DNA of 64,000 nt from Argentina anserina (Eukaryota; Streptophyta; Magnoliopsida; Rosales; Rosaceae). The stretch covers positions 8,370,001-8,434,000 of the forward strand of contig NC_065872.1 in the NCBI RefSeq assembly GCF_933775445.1. Reading direction: 5' to 3'. The first letter of the stretch is position 1, and every line of letters starts with the position of its first letter. Both the position numbers and the translations under genes were made by a program. Below the pieces are notes generated by a model that was given only the letters and a program-made list of their open reading frames with translations, was not told where the DNA came from and ran no database searches. Positions 1-12,643 of the stretch are shown piece after piece.

Positions 1-689
1 ATTGTAAACTAGCTCCCAAAACGGTGAGTGAGAAGATATCGGAAAGTACCTGAAGTATGTTACACGCGGTTTGGGAGAATTTGCAGAAGTCTAAACTCTT
101 GCTAATAATTGTGGCAAGAAATCAGCCGTTTGGATCCGGCAACTCTCCAACCCCACAAATTGCTTTGGTCAACCGTAACTAATACGACATATTGGTCCAC
201 TTCTATATCATTTCTTTGACCTAGTCCATTTCACTCACTGTTTCTTTTGATTTGACGAAAGCTTTCTGGTTAGGGTAATGGAGGAGAAAAGCATAGTAGA
301 CTAGGCATCCAAGGAAGAAGAACCAAAGCAAAAGCAACGATAAAATAGAAAGCTAAAAATATCAGTCAGAACCTAAAAACACCCACTTTCTCTTTTTCAG
401 ACTAGATCACCAAATCCACCACCATTTGTCATTTCTTTTTGTTTAAATTAAGAACTAAATAATTCACATTGTTTGAAGAGGATCAGAGATGAAAGAAGAG
501 GATCCCATATTTTACAGGATAATGATTTCGATTCATGAAACTAATTGATTAACCAAACTCATCCATCGCCAGTCCGATCCCCAGCTCCTGTAAAAACCAC
601 ACCACCACCACTACTACCTACTACTACTACTACATCTACCATTGATTTCCCTCTTAAGAAGAAGCTCAAAGACGAAGGCTTTAGTTGAT
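1..689. other. 3' flank of the WRKY gene
   Basis: This stretch lies past the stop codon of the WRKY gene, which is on the minus strand, and probably holds its 3' UTR in the part nearest 690. It is AT-rich. A CAC/CTA trinucleotide-rich patch sits near 600-640. I see no convincing coding frame. Confidence 0.5.
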
Positions 690-1836
<1,147 letters not shown>

Positions 1837-1941
1837 ATTTTCTGAAGGGTGGGAAAGAGAGAAGAAGAGGAGAGAAATGTGGAAAGTGGCAGAAGGTTTG
1901 AGGAAGAGGGGTTGATAAAGGAGGGGGTTGTGGGGAAAGAG

Positions 1942-2111
1942 GGTCAAAATGATGACGTGGTCCACTTGGGTGACTGTCGGGGCTGTCACGCTAGCCACTT
2001 TTCCGTCAACATGTAGTTGCGAATAAGATCCAACTACACAAGTCGAATCATTTTTCCCTTTATATTACACATTATTTATTTTTTCTTGATGCTTGGTGTC
2101 GGATATTGACC
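1942..2111 (-). promoter_or_regulatory. W-boxes and an ACGT element upstream of the WRKY gene
   Basis: TTGACC, the core W-box, occurs on the minus strand at 1947-1942 and on the plus strand at 2106-2111. TGACGTGG, an ACGT-core (bZIP-type) element, is at 1953-1960. All lie 105-275 bp upstream of the chosen start. WRKY genes are often auto- or cross-regulated through such boxes; that use here is inferred. Confidence 0.45.
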
Positions 2112-3074
2112 TTTGTTTTTATGAAATTATAAGTTTTAAAATGCCGATGGAAATTTTGGTAACTCACATTCCTGAGGAAAATGTTGTTATTAGTTGAGTT
2201 CCGATTAATTCTGGGATCGATGTTAGTTTCTGATGGGCTGATGATTATGGTCGTGTTTATTGGTAGAGGAATTTCGATATTTTTCGAAATATTTTGTGTG
2301 TCGCGTTAGTTTCCGATAGTTATAATCGTATGTATTGGTGAAGGAATTTCGATAGTTTTTTAATTAATCGGTCTGTCGTATTCGGAGAAATATTGAGAAG
2401 TGTGTAGTCTTATCGAATATAGAAATTAATGGGAGAGGGTCAAAGAGGAAGTGTGAAGCGTCGGATTGAGTGGTGTGATCTAGAGGTGTGAGTGTGACTG
2501 ATAATTTAAAGGGGGATGAGAGCATGAGAGAGTTGATTTTATCTGTTGGGAAGTTTCGGGGTTCACTGACTTACTTACTGTGGTTGGATGGGAATGGAAG
2601 GACCCAAGGGAGGAGGTTGGAGCTGGTTAGAAACTTGGAATTTGATTGGAAGAAGGGTTAAGGTTAGGGGTGACTTTGGACAGAAAATCTCGTATAGCCG
2701 ATATATACGTGCAATTTTAGTCATTAAAAATAATTTATATTGAAATCCCATTATATATACATATAATTTATTTTAATTTGAGTCCTTCACAATATATATA
2801 AAAATGCACATTATGCACCAAAAATACACTGTGACTTTGGGGGATAGTGGTATCTTGGAGTTAGTGTATTTGTGAATTCAAGGGTGCATGCGAACAAACG
2901 AGAATTGTAAGATAGTGAGCATTTAGCCATGTATTTATAATGATGTCTAATCTAGATCAAACGGCAAATTAGTGAGAGTTTATTTATTTTCATAATTATT
3001 ATTTACAGTTGAATCTAAATCAAACGATAATTAAGCATAACTGAGAGATAAATAATTCATACATATGAATTTCA
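2112..3074. other. AT-rich intergenic DNA
   Basis: No open frame or recognisable element. Related short phrases (TCTAGATCAAACGG near 2952 and TCTAAATCAAACGA near 3013) suggest this edge belongs to the foldback repeat that follows. Confidence 0.5.
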
Positions 3075-3079
3075 CAGTC

Positions 3080-3330
3080 TCGTTCATACGGTCAGTAACT
3101 GACGGTGGAATTCATGTTCAACTACCATTGAATGTAAATCTAAGAGTTGAAAATAAAATAACTCAATTTTAAAAAGATTTTCCTCACTCTTAGATTTACA
3201 TCTAATAGTGGTTTAGTATGAATTTCACAGTCACTAATTAACCGTGTAAACGAGAGTTCATCTAATAGATTTACATCCAATAGTGGTTTAATATGAATTT
3301 CACGGTCACTAGTTAACCGTGTAAACAGGA
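3080..3330. repeat. Foldback (MITE-like) element with a partly duplicated arm
   Basis: The left arm, about 3080-3147, is an imperfect inverted copy of the right arm, about 3187-3257. The shared core includes CTTAGATTTACAT near 3189 and its reverse complement near 3132. The right arm is then repeated in direct orientation at about 3267-3326 (same ATGAATTTCAC and TTAACCGTGTAAAC phrases). No clean target duplication was found, so the ends are approximate. Confidence 0.5.
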
Positions 3331-4516
3331 TTGATGAATTCCATAGCCAATTGTACTCAAATACTGTTATTTTGAGTGACGTTGAATCTAGATCTCCAAT
3401 AGTAGTTGATCAAGAAGAATCATGCTACAAATGGGGAACAAAATGAACAAATGTTCGAGTAAAAATGGTTGCTTCTGGTTGTAGCCTTGTAGAACTGTAG
3501 GTGCCTATTTAGTCTTTGTTTTTGCAGGCGTTGAATCTATAACAAAGTAGTTTAATCGATGTTACTCTAATTCCTCCGTAACTAAGGGTCCATTGCTAAA
3601 GGATCCTCCATAATCAATAGTCTCTCTTGCCCTCTGGGTCGACATTTTATATTAATGATCCAGGAAACAAAAAAAAAGGACGACCAAATACAAATTGGTT
3701 ATAATAATGTACTGTATGTGATTGCATGAGTAGTTGCGTAAGAGAGCAAGCACGTGCGAGAGACTTGTGAATTGACTACGTAGCTACGAAAAGTCAAAAG
3801 AGCAAATTGAGGAAGAAATGACCATGAGGTGGAGACGTTTTGGAGTTGGCTGCCTAAAGCCCTAAACTTTGACTTGGCAGTCACTTCAATCAGCCAGTTA
3901 CTCAATGATAGCAGATTAGCAATGGTGAGCTTTTTTTTTTCTTTTGAATATCAATGGTGAGATTTCAACAGTAGAGTTACGATAAATGAATGAGTGAGGA
4001 CTAGACTACAAATGCGATATGGATCTCCATGTTCCATCTAATAAACTCTCCTTACTCTCGGTATAATTAGTTCAACTAAGCCAAAGTTCGAGAGCCCCAA
4101 AATATGGATTATGTTAACTCGTTTCGTGCGATTTTATTCACGAAAATCCTGAAAATGATGTAGAATTTTATTGTAAGAAATTTGTGAATGAATTAACCAA
4201 TTTGAGCACAATATATTGACTGTGAATCTATAATCTTAATTAGAACTAATTTTGTCAACTAAATTAAATGTGAAATTACGATTTAACCCTTATATTATAA
4301 ACTATATTAAAATAGATTTTAATAAATAAAAGATATAGTAGTAATAAATAAAATAATGTAAAAACCAACTCTAATTTTTTTCCCCTAAATTATCTTTGTA
4401 ACTTCTCACTCCTCCTTTTTCCTCTAACACTCACATTCTTTCTCCAATAATATTTTTTTTCAAAAACTTAATTATACACACATCGTGTGTGTTTTGTTTC
4501 TAGTAATCACAAAAAA
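3331..4516. other. Intergenic DNA without a recognised feature
   Basis: AT-rich, with many stops in all frames. A short frame near 3699-3905 (-) has no family resemblance. I see no gene here. Confidence 0.5.
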
Positions 4517-5724
4517 CTTCTAAAAAAAAACATAATAGTCACATACAAATCTAACAGATTCACACAACCAACCTCACAGTTGTAGAGGAGGGAGAGGCGA
4601 AGTCTCTAACCCAGTATGCGCCGCACGCACTCGGGGTATAGGAAGAGTTTTGCCGAGAATGGTGTTGTCTCTCGTCCTACTGTGCAGCAACGGTGGCCTC
4701 TGGCCTCGTTGGCGCGCGTCTGGTGCAGTCAGATGAGACGTGAGTGGTGTGCCTTGATTCGTGATCGGAGATCGGGGCTGAGTATAGCTGAGGTTGGACC
4801 GAATGATGTGGTGGCGTGTGCACGGGAGGAGGGTTTATGGTGGTAGGGGTGGTTTGACTTTGCAATAGTGGCTTTGTTTCTTGCTCTTGTTGCATCGAGG
4901 AGGGAGTGTGACGACGGATTTGGGGGGGGGGGAGGGACCTTGCGACTCCGATCTTTGGTGGATCTGTCTGGGAGCTCGGGGTTCATGAGTGCGGTGGTGG
5001 AGGGTGAAGGTTGTTGGTTCTCGGTCGAGGACTTCTTTCCGTTAGCGATCAGAGGCCAAGAGTGGCGGTGGCGCAGGGATCCTGGTGGTGGAGCGGTGGC
5101 GGCTTCAGTGTTGGTGCAGAATTTGGGCCTTTTGTGCTCCCCTTTGTTATGGGCTTTGAGGCTTCTGTTTGGCCTGATAATAAGGATTGAGCTCTCTTTG
5201 GGGGCCCTAACCAGTTTGGTTATTTATATCATGTTTTTAGTTATTTATTTTGTTTAATAATTCCCTATATGAGTTTTGTAGGGGGTGTCGAGTTTCATGT
5301 CCGTGTGTGCACTTTTTGTGCCTTGTCTACTCTAGGTATGCAACGAGTTTTTTGCTTCGTCAAATAGTTGTTGCCGGCCAGTGGCAGGGTGAGACTAAGT
5401 GTCGTCGGATTGTTCGTTCGGCAACAACATAGTTGGAGAGCTTTTGTTTTGGATATGATATGTAATTGATGCTTCATCGTTGTTAGAGTCTCATATCTAT
5501 TGTCCTCTCAGTTATGTTACTGTTGTTTCAAAGTAAATAGAGGCGTCATTAGAGTAGTACTCTTTGCTAGTTGATACTTTGTTGGGTACTTATTTGTATG
5601 GACCTTTGATTTTATGTCAAGTCTTTGTAATCAGATATTTAGGCTTCACGTCCCACTTGTATTCGACATTTTTCATTAATGAATGCTTACGGTGGCCGCT
5701 AGCCCTCCCACAAACAAAAAAGAA
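4517..5724 (+). mobile_element. LINE-tailed non-autonomous retroposon (probable)
   Basis: A GC-rich block (about 4590-5200) in otherwise AT-rich DNA is followed by a T-rich segment. It ends in GGTGGCCGCTAGCCCTCCCA and an A-rich tail near 5690-5724. The same terminal phrase recurs at 29454-29488, where it is a complete insertion with a target duplication, so it marks the 3' end of a retroposed family. Flanks read TAATCACAAAAAA (4504-4516) and TAATCACATAAAAA (5725-5738), an imperfect candidate target duplication. No reverse transcriptase is seen. It may be a 5'-truncated LINE or a non-autonomous relative. Short open frames in the GC-rich part have no recognised domain. Confidence 0.5.
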
Positions 5725-5738
5725 TAATCACATAAAAA

Positions 5739-6655
5739 GGTTCTACTGTTGTTGGATGGTCAATTCTAAAGTACGTATATATGTGAATCCATAGTTGTTA
5801 TGTCGACCGTGAAACAATATATATTATGTCTTTGAGTTAGACATAACATTGGTGTGCACGTATACGTGTTTCTTAATAAAATGAGAGGATTTGGGGTTCT
5901 ATACAAAATCAATGTTGAAATCGAAATCAGTATCTATCATAGTGGTTGAAGATTCCTCTAGAAGAATAAATTTATGTCACTTGACAAATGGTGCAGCTAT
6001 ATCATAAGTTATACGTGTGTATACCTCACGTTGTAGAAACATCGTGGAAAATGAATATGGATTTCAATGGAAGAATCATGCATGTGTTGTCTCACGTTGA
6101 CCAGTTGGGTTAGGCATGAAACTGTTCTTTCATTCATAGCTAGCTCATAGTGATGAGGCATTGCAAACAATCGATCAGGTGAATCTCCCTATCAAAAACC
6201 ATCGACATCTTTGAATTTGAACGGATTCATCTTTGATTGAATTCTACCCCTCAATATATTAATACAATTTGGCATTAACATAACTATTCAGTTATTTTTT
6301 GTAGTTTTAGTATTTAGATTGACCCTCCAAGGTCCAAGGATCTATGCAAAACCTCAAATTCGGTCACACATGAAATTGATAATCCCCAATGAAAGTATCG
6401 CATATATATTAAGCATTGTCCTGATGTAGGTTCATAACAGTACCAATACATTCTACAGTTGCAGGAACTATTGCTTGAAGCTTTTCCCGGATTATCTCCC
6501 GGCCCGAATCTAGCTAATTCTGGCATGGCTTTGGCCGATCCAAACCAGTACAAAGATACTTATTCCACTTCCAATCTGCAGGATAATGAATTTGGGAGGG
6601 GTTGAAGACAAGTTTATCAAGACAGTGCGCCATATGCATCACGTAAAAAGCATGT
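5739..6655. other. Intergenic DNA, possible 3' part of a small minus-strand transcript
   Basis: Mostly AT-rich. A minus-strand open frame near 6314-6553 is Cys-rich but matches no family known to me. It may be the 3' UTR of the weak gene model at 6656-7198. Confidence 0.3.
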
Positions 6656-7198
6656 TCACATCCGGAGGATTTCGACTTCTTTAAGTCCTTTATGGCTGAA
6701 ATCTGGGGTTAAATTCCATTTGACTCCCAACTCCTGAGAGACGCCAGGAGCAGATGACAAACGCTACAAAGATTTACAACACGAATGTGACAATATAAGG
6801 AATTCAAAAAATCAAGAGGCAAATATATGTAGTTAATCATGCGTAGAAAAACACATAAACGGGTTCTCACAATATCGATCTCGCATCGTCAACTTACTCA
6901 GAATATAAAATAGAACACAATCAGGTAGTTCACTGATCCGTTCCCCATTAGCAACTTGATCATCAGTACATACAAGCCCGTTTCATTTAGGGTAAAATGT
7001 CGAACTTTTTTTCCAATCACTAGCTTCTATTTATCTTCAGAAACACGACGCTATTTGTAGAGAAAAAACAATATTCAACTTGATATAAATAAAGAAAAAA
7101 AATAAACCCTCAATCAAATATCAGAATAACATTAAGATGGATTGCCCTAGTCTAAACGTTCATACCTCCAAATTTGAAGTTTCTTGTTTTCGATCCAT
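6656..7198 (-). CDS. Possible small spliced gene, unknown function
   Basis: Weak model. A TATA-like stretch near 7485 (TTTATATCC on the minus strand) precedes a possible 5' UTR exon ending at a GTAAAA donor near 7363. An exon from an ATG at 7198 ends at a GTATG donor after 7166. It joins in phase to 6763-6656 behind a TTTGTAG acceptor. The product would be 46 aa, MDRKQETSNLE then a short hydrophilic peptide with no known motif. The exons could equally be chance. I do not recognise the gene and assign no function. Confidence 0.22.
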
Positions 7199-7500
7199 TA
7201 GCTAGGGAATGAAATGGCCACGGATCGATTATAGGAGGAAGTGGTCCGGTACCCCCTACGAAAATTCTGGTCTAAATCATCTAAAAAGTGATACCTGAAT
7301 ATTAAAACTAGTCATTGACCGGAGAACAGAAACTTCTTCGAAAATAAATTACACAGTTTTACCTTGATCTAGAGGCTCGGTGATGGAATTTTCGCCTGAT
7401 GATTCCAAATACAAAGTGAATTCTGAATAACAAGGATAAGGCCGGCGGAGAGGGAAGAAGAGTGGAGGTGCGGTAAAGCGTGGATATAAAACCCAAAATT

Positions 7501-8064
7501 AGGGTGTGGACTGAGGAGTGAGGACTCATAAGCAACAGAGATATTTGTATTCCTAACTTACTATGAACGTGTCAGATTTGGCTTGGGACTGCAATATACT
7601 CTTGTATATATTGCAAAGTACTGAACTCTTTCATATGCTTACATTACACCATGCACCTCAAAGATACACATAGCACAATCGCATTAATTTGCTTAATGTC
7701 ACATTCACATAATATTGTCCAAAGTATAGTACATTCATCTAAATAGTGAAATACTTTTTCCTGGCATATGGTAATCATTTTAAACTTTCAGATAACAGAC
7801 AGCAAGATATTTATGCTGAATTTTACAAATTAGTACTTGGAATCTATCACTGTACTCATATTGCAGTTGATACTTGATACAATTCCTTATTTTTCGCTAT
7901 AAAAAAGAGTTATGAAGAAAACTAAAAAACAATTTCATTCAAATAGGGAGGAACAATCACCAAACGCTAAGATAAAACAAACAAATAAAACGGAGTAATA
8001 AAAAAGTTAGACATTGTGGTTACACTTTAGATTGAGTATGTGAGTGTAGAACGATAATCTGAAA
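7501..8064. other. AT-rich intergenic DNA
   Basis: No open frame and no clear element. It ends at the first of two direct repeats that flank a retroelement remnant. Confidence 0.5.
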
Positions 8065-8533
8065 ACCAATAAGAGAATGCAGACACGTGTACAAATAAAA
8101 ATGTGATTTATTGAAGCGCGGGGTTACAATCTTTGTGAACTCATCTGATTCTATCTCCTTATATGACTTGGCTCAAGGGTGACGTGCACTTGATCTTGAG
8201 AGTTTGAGTTTGATTTGGATTTGGATTTGATGAAGAACGAGCGATTTGGCCGCTTGATGATTCTTTGTGGACTTGAGTTTGGATTTGGGTTTTATGAAGA
8301 ACGAGCGATTTGGCCACTTGATGATTCTTCGTGGACTTGAGTTTAGATTTGGATTTGATGAAGAACGAGCTATTTGGCCGCTTGATGATTCTTCGTGGAC
8401 TTGAGTTTGGATTTGGATTTGATGAAGAACGAGCGATTTGGCCGCTTGATGATTCTTCGTGGATTTGATGATCTTCGTGGACTTGAGAGACTTCGGAATT
8501 TGTCGAGAGTGATCTTGCTCAAGTGATTTTTCT
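8065..8533. repeat. Direct repeat A, probable degenerate LTR
   Basis: The segment from ACCAATAAGAGAATGCAGAC to GTGATTTTTCT recurs at 13414-13786. Inside it are about four copies of a 60-bp unit (GAACGAGCGATTTGGCC...CTTGATGATTCTTCGTGGA). It contains AATAAA-type polyadenylation signals. Slightly extended ends (8060-8536) would give TG...CA, as LTRs have. No primer-binding site follows and no target duplication is visible, so the LTR identity is inferred from position on either side of the polymerase remnant. Confidence 0.5.
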
Positions 8534-8561
8534 ACACATGTTGTCGTCGCGTACCTTGAGC

Positions 8562-9085
8562 ACAACAAGCTTCCCAAAGATGCAAAATAAAGGTGGAGCA
8601 TCAAGCGGCGAACACCGCGCTTCCTCTACTACAAAGAAACTTTATATCGGAGATCATTTAACGGAGTTCTCATTCGATGCTTGGGAAAAGATGAAGCGGT
8701 CAAAGCCATGGAAGAAGTTCATTCTGGAGTATGTGGAGCACATCAGTCAGGACCGAAGTTACATTTTCAAGTAAGACGACTAGGGTATTATTGGCCCACC
8801 ATGGTAAAGGATTGTATGAAATATGCACAGAAATATCAAGCTTGTCAGTTTCATGCCAACTTCATTCATCAGCCTCCTGAGCCGTTGCATCCGACAATTT
8901 CTTCGCACCCGTTCGATGTCTGGGGAATGGATGCAATCAGACCCATCACTCCGAAATCATCGGCTGGTCATATGTACATTTTGGCAGCCACGGATTCCTT
9001 CTCAAAATGGGCAGAAGCGATACCGCTGAAAGAAATAAAGAAAGAAAATGTTGTGGACTTCATTACTGGAAGCATTATACAACGC
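8562..9085 (+). pseudogene. Ty3/gypsy RNaseH-integrase remnant, 5' part
   Basis: The plus frame 8681-9085 shows the integrase zinc-binding region (GYYWPTMVKDC and C-QACQFHA) and the start of the catalytic core. The first catalytic Asp lies in WGMDAI and is followed by AATDSFSKWAEAIPLK. Sequence from about 8562 reads as the end of RNaseH, with an in-frame stop near 8590. The style resembles the Tat lineage of plant gypsy elements. The frame is cut at 9085 by an inserted LTR element and resumes at 13112. It is not functional. Confidence 0.8.
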
Positions 9086-9553
9086 TGTTAACGTAGTGAT
9101 TACCAGATGAGTGGCTGATCACACGGTTAGCTATTAGTGAGTGTTAGTTTAACACAAGAAGTATAGTGGTTCACCTCCCTCTCTTGGGGTATGCTACGTC
9201 CACTTGAATCCACTAGTATAAGCAAATAGCCTTGAGTTATACAAGTAGTGATCCCCCCTCTAAGTGGGATGAGGGGTCCATTTTATAGGTCGGGGAACCC
9301 CTCTCATTTACATATTCTTCAATGTGGGACAAGTGCCCCTCTAGGCTTACTATGGAGTCATCTTGATGAGGTCGGAAAGGTGACTTCTCGGTGGTGTCTT
9401 GGTGAGTTCTGACTATCATTGGAAAGCTTGTATGACGAGGTACGCTATGAATATCATGGTTGAGCCACATGGTGACTTGTAGATCCGCCTAAAGAGTGAT
9501 GCTTATGCTCGGTGGCATGCCATACTAGCTCTGTGCTAGTAGGGGTGCCAACA
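9086..9553 (-). repeat. 3' LTR of the LARD-like element
   Basis: In element orientation it starts TGTTGGCACCCC and ends GTTAACA. Preceded in element orientation by the polypurine tract GCGGGGGGACA. Confidence 0.9.
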
Positions 9554-9565
9554 TGTCCCCCCGCA

Positions 9566-10129
9566 GTCCCTAAGTAAGAGGAACTTCTTGCTTGGGGAGT
9601 TTATCAATCAACATGTCACCGAGCATAAGTGTCCGGGCGGTGACATACCCCTACCAGTCCCCGAACTCCTTAAGCAAGAAAGGACTCTCAAACCTGCAAA
9701 ACAAAGATAAAAGCATATGTGCACGAAGTATGTCTGTTGTCATGGATAACATAACAATGTACGGGCGCGATGTGTGTTTGACACATGATGATGCGTGTGT
9801 ATGTATGGTCCCGAATATGATATAGTACGCGAGTGTGCGTAAGTCCCCGAAACCCCTAGTCAACGAGGCGGTTTCGAGTGATATGGCCTATGTGTGCGGT
9901 GTGCTTAGGCGAAGTAGTCTTGCGTGATGTCGCTTTGGACTAATATGGCCGCTACGGGTGAGTGTCGCTTTTATATGCCAATATGGCCTTTGAAGGCTAG
10001 TGAGACCTCTATAGGCTGGTGCATCCTATATTGCAGTGTGCGTAGGACGGCGTTGAGTCACTGGGGGCGTAATGTGTCCATCTTAGCGCAGAGTTTTGCG
10101 CGTAGGACGTCTGAGCGCTGACATAGAGC
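9566..10129. other. Non-repetitive part of the LARD-like interior
   Basis: Between the 3' LTR and the 100-bp array. Moderately GC-rich, with scattered GCGTAGGACG-like phrases leading into the array. No coding motif. Confidence 0.6.
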
Positions 10130-11155
10130 GTTGTGCATCCATCTTAGCGTAGTGACTTACGTGTAGGACGTCTTTTGGACGTTGAATTAGAGCGTGGTGC
10201 GTCAATCATAGCGTAATAGGCTACGCGTATGACGTCTTTTTGGCGTTGACATTCGAGCGTAAAGCTACTATCGTAGCGTAGTGAGCTTTACGCGTAGGAT
10301 GTCGATCCCTCTTGGGTGTAGTGCGTCCTCTGAGCGCAATGTGCTTTGCGCGTAGGACGGCTTGAGCCCTCTTGGGCGTAGTGCGCATATTTACGCGGCT
10401 TGAGCTCTCTTGGGCGTAGTGCATCCATTGTAGCGTAGATAGGCGTTACGCGTAGGACGTCTTGAGCCCTCTTGGGCGTAGTGCGCGTATTTACGCGGCT
10501 TGAGCCCTCTTGGGCGTAGTGCGCGTATTTACGCGGCTTGAGCCCTCTTGGGCGTAGTGCATCCATCGTAGCGTAGATAGGCGTTACACGTAGGACGTCT
10601 TGAGCCCTCTTGGGTGTAGTGCACGTATTTACGCGGCTTGAGCCCTCTTGAGCGTAGTGCGCGTATTTACGCGGCTTGAGCCCTTTTGGGCGTAATGCAT
10701 CCATTATAGCGTAGATAAGCGTTACGCGTAGGACGTCTTGAGCCCTCTTGAGTGTAGTGCGCGTATTTACGCGGCTTGAGCCCTTTTGGGCGTAGTGCAT
10801 CCATCATAGCGTAGATAAGCGTTACGCGTAGAACGTCTTTAGCCCTCTTGAGCGTAGTGCGTGTATTTACGCTGCTTGAGCCCTTTTGGGCGTAGTGCAT
10901 CCATCATAACGTAGATAAGCATTACGCGTAGGACGTCTTGAGCCCTCTTGAGTGTAGTGCGCGTATTTACGCGGCTTGAGCCCTTTTGGGCGTAGTGCAT
11001 CCATCATAGCGTAGATAAGCTTTACGTGTAGGATGTCTTGAGCCCTCTTGAGCGTAGTGCGTGTATTTACGCTGCTTGAGCCCTTTTGGGCGTAGTGTAT
11101 CCATCATAGCGTAGATAAGCGTTACGCGTAGGACGTCTTGAACCCTCTTGGGCGT
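10130..11155. repeat. 100-bp tandem array with 38-bp sub-repeats
   Basis: The phrase GCATCCAT (GTATCCAT in the last copy) recurs at 10421, 10559, 10697, 10797, 10897, 10997 and 11097. That gives periods of 138, 138 and then exactly 100 bp. The 138-bp units contain one extra 38-bp sub-unit (CGTATTTACGCGGCTTGAGC...GGGCGTAGTG). Minus-strand open frames through the array arise from the repetition; 100 is not a multiple of three, so no single repeat protein is maintained. Confidence 0.9.
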
Positions 11156-11779
11156 AGTCTCTCATTTTTTGGTGAGGAAAGAATTTCTGATTCTGTGACG
11201 TCTGAGTGTTGTGTGATGAAACACTCTGCTTAAAGAATTTAATTGTTCTCTTGAACAATGGTTAGAAAAATTCCTAGTTTCATTAGCACAATCAAGTTGG
11301 ACATTCAAGTGTGTGCGTCACACATTCTCTAAGCATATAAGATATGGCTAAATGTCATTGCTAGCTAACTCTACAAAGTGTTGTAGGCAATGCGTGAAAA
11401 CCATGCGGGCATGCATATCAAGTGTGGTATGTTGTACGCATGCTTTATAGCGTAATAAAATCATGCTAAGACATGGTAATAATCAACTCTAAAGTAGGAG
11501 TAGGGAGGCATATCATTTTACTTATCTTATGTCGATGTGGAGTGGAGTTGCGCTTTATGCAAATACCAAAATCATGTTGGAGGTGTCCAAGCATGACACT
11601 CCTTTGCGCGGGGAATGATTGCAAGTAGCCGCTTTGGATTTGAGTGAGGAGATGTCCGGTTTGAAGAGATTTTCCTTTCAATTCTCTGTGTTATGGTAGT
11701 GGTTTGTTGCGGGTTGGTTGGCTTTGCCAGCAAGTCCCGTTGTGCCAATGATTTCTTTTCTCTGGCGACTACGGAAGGC
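11156..11779. other. LARD interior between the two arrays
   Basis: AT-richer spacer with no array structure and no coding motif. Confidence 0.6.
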
Positions 11780-12445
11780 TGCGAAGTCAACTGTGGAGCA
11801 GGACTATGAAAGCCGACTGTGGAGTAGGACCGTGGAGGTCGACTGTGGAGTTCCACCGTGGAACTATGGGAGCATCAGTCATGGGATTACGAGAGCAGCC
11901 GTGCACCGTGCTAGCAGTCGCGTACTACGCTAGCAGTCAAGGGACTACGATAACAGTCTTGCACCGTGCTTGCAGTCGCGTACTACGCTAGCAGTCATGT
12001 ACTACGCTAGCAGTCGTAGGACTACACTAGCAGTCATTGGACTACGGGACTAGCCGTGCACCGTGCTAGCAGTCGCGTACTACGCTAGCGGTCATGTACT
12101 ACGCTAGCAGTCGTGGGACTACGCTAGCAGTCGTGGGACTACGGGACTAGCCGTGCACCGTGCTAGCAGTCACGTACTACGCTAGCAGTCGTAGGACTAC
12201 GCTAGCAGTCGTAGGACTACGCTAGCAGTCGTAGGACTACGCTAGCAGTCATGGGACTACGGGACTAGCCGTGCACCGTGCTAGCAGTCGCGTACTACGC
12301 TAGCAGTCATGTACTACGCTAGCAGTCGTGGGACTACGGGACTAGCCGTGCACTGTGCTAGCAGTCACGTACTACGCTAGCAGTCATGTACTACGCTAGC
12401 AATCTTGCACCGTGCTAGCAGTCTCGTGCTACTCTAGCAGGAGTG
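11780..12445. repeat. Short-period (about 20 bp) tandem array
   Basis: Degenerate repeats of CTAGCAGTCGTGGGACTACG and variants (GTACTACG, GCACCGTG), broken now and then by GGGACTAGCCGTGCACCGTG. It is near the primer-binding site, in the leader of the element. Confidence 0.85.
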
Positions 12446-12624
12446 TGGAAGAACGTCCACCGTGCTAGCAAGAGCGTGGAAGAACGTGACCGTGGAAGGC
12501 ATGGACCACGGGAGGGTCAAATTTTTTTTTTAAATCTGACTGCGCCGTAGTGAGCTCATGCACTGTGGGGTGTGAGGGACCGTGGGAGGTCTGTTGGTGG
12601 GGAGCGACGAAGCTAGTTGTCAGC

Positions 12625-12643
12625 TTCCCACAGACGGCGCCAA
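12625..12643 (-). promoter_or_regulatory. Primer-binding site of the LARD-like element
   Basis: On the minus strand TTGGCGCCGTCTGTGGGAA directly follows the 5' LTR. The first bases after the TT fit a tRNA 3' end (CCA plus acceptor stem). Confidence 0.7.

Noticed and set aside
1837..1998. 54-residue N-terminal extension of the WRKY frame
   Set aside because: Group IId proteins begin at MAV..., the extension is hydrophobic and non-conserved, and it covers the likely promoter.
10288..10800. Long minus-strand frame of 170 codons in the array
   Set aside because: It is made by the 138-bp tandem units (a multiple of three); the adjoining 100-bp units break the frame. No start context or domain.
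11780..12445. CRISPR-like regular short repeats
   Set aside because: Units are contiguous and degenerate with no unique spacers, lie inside a plant LTR element, and no cas genes are near.
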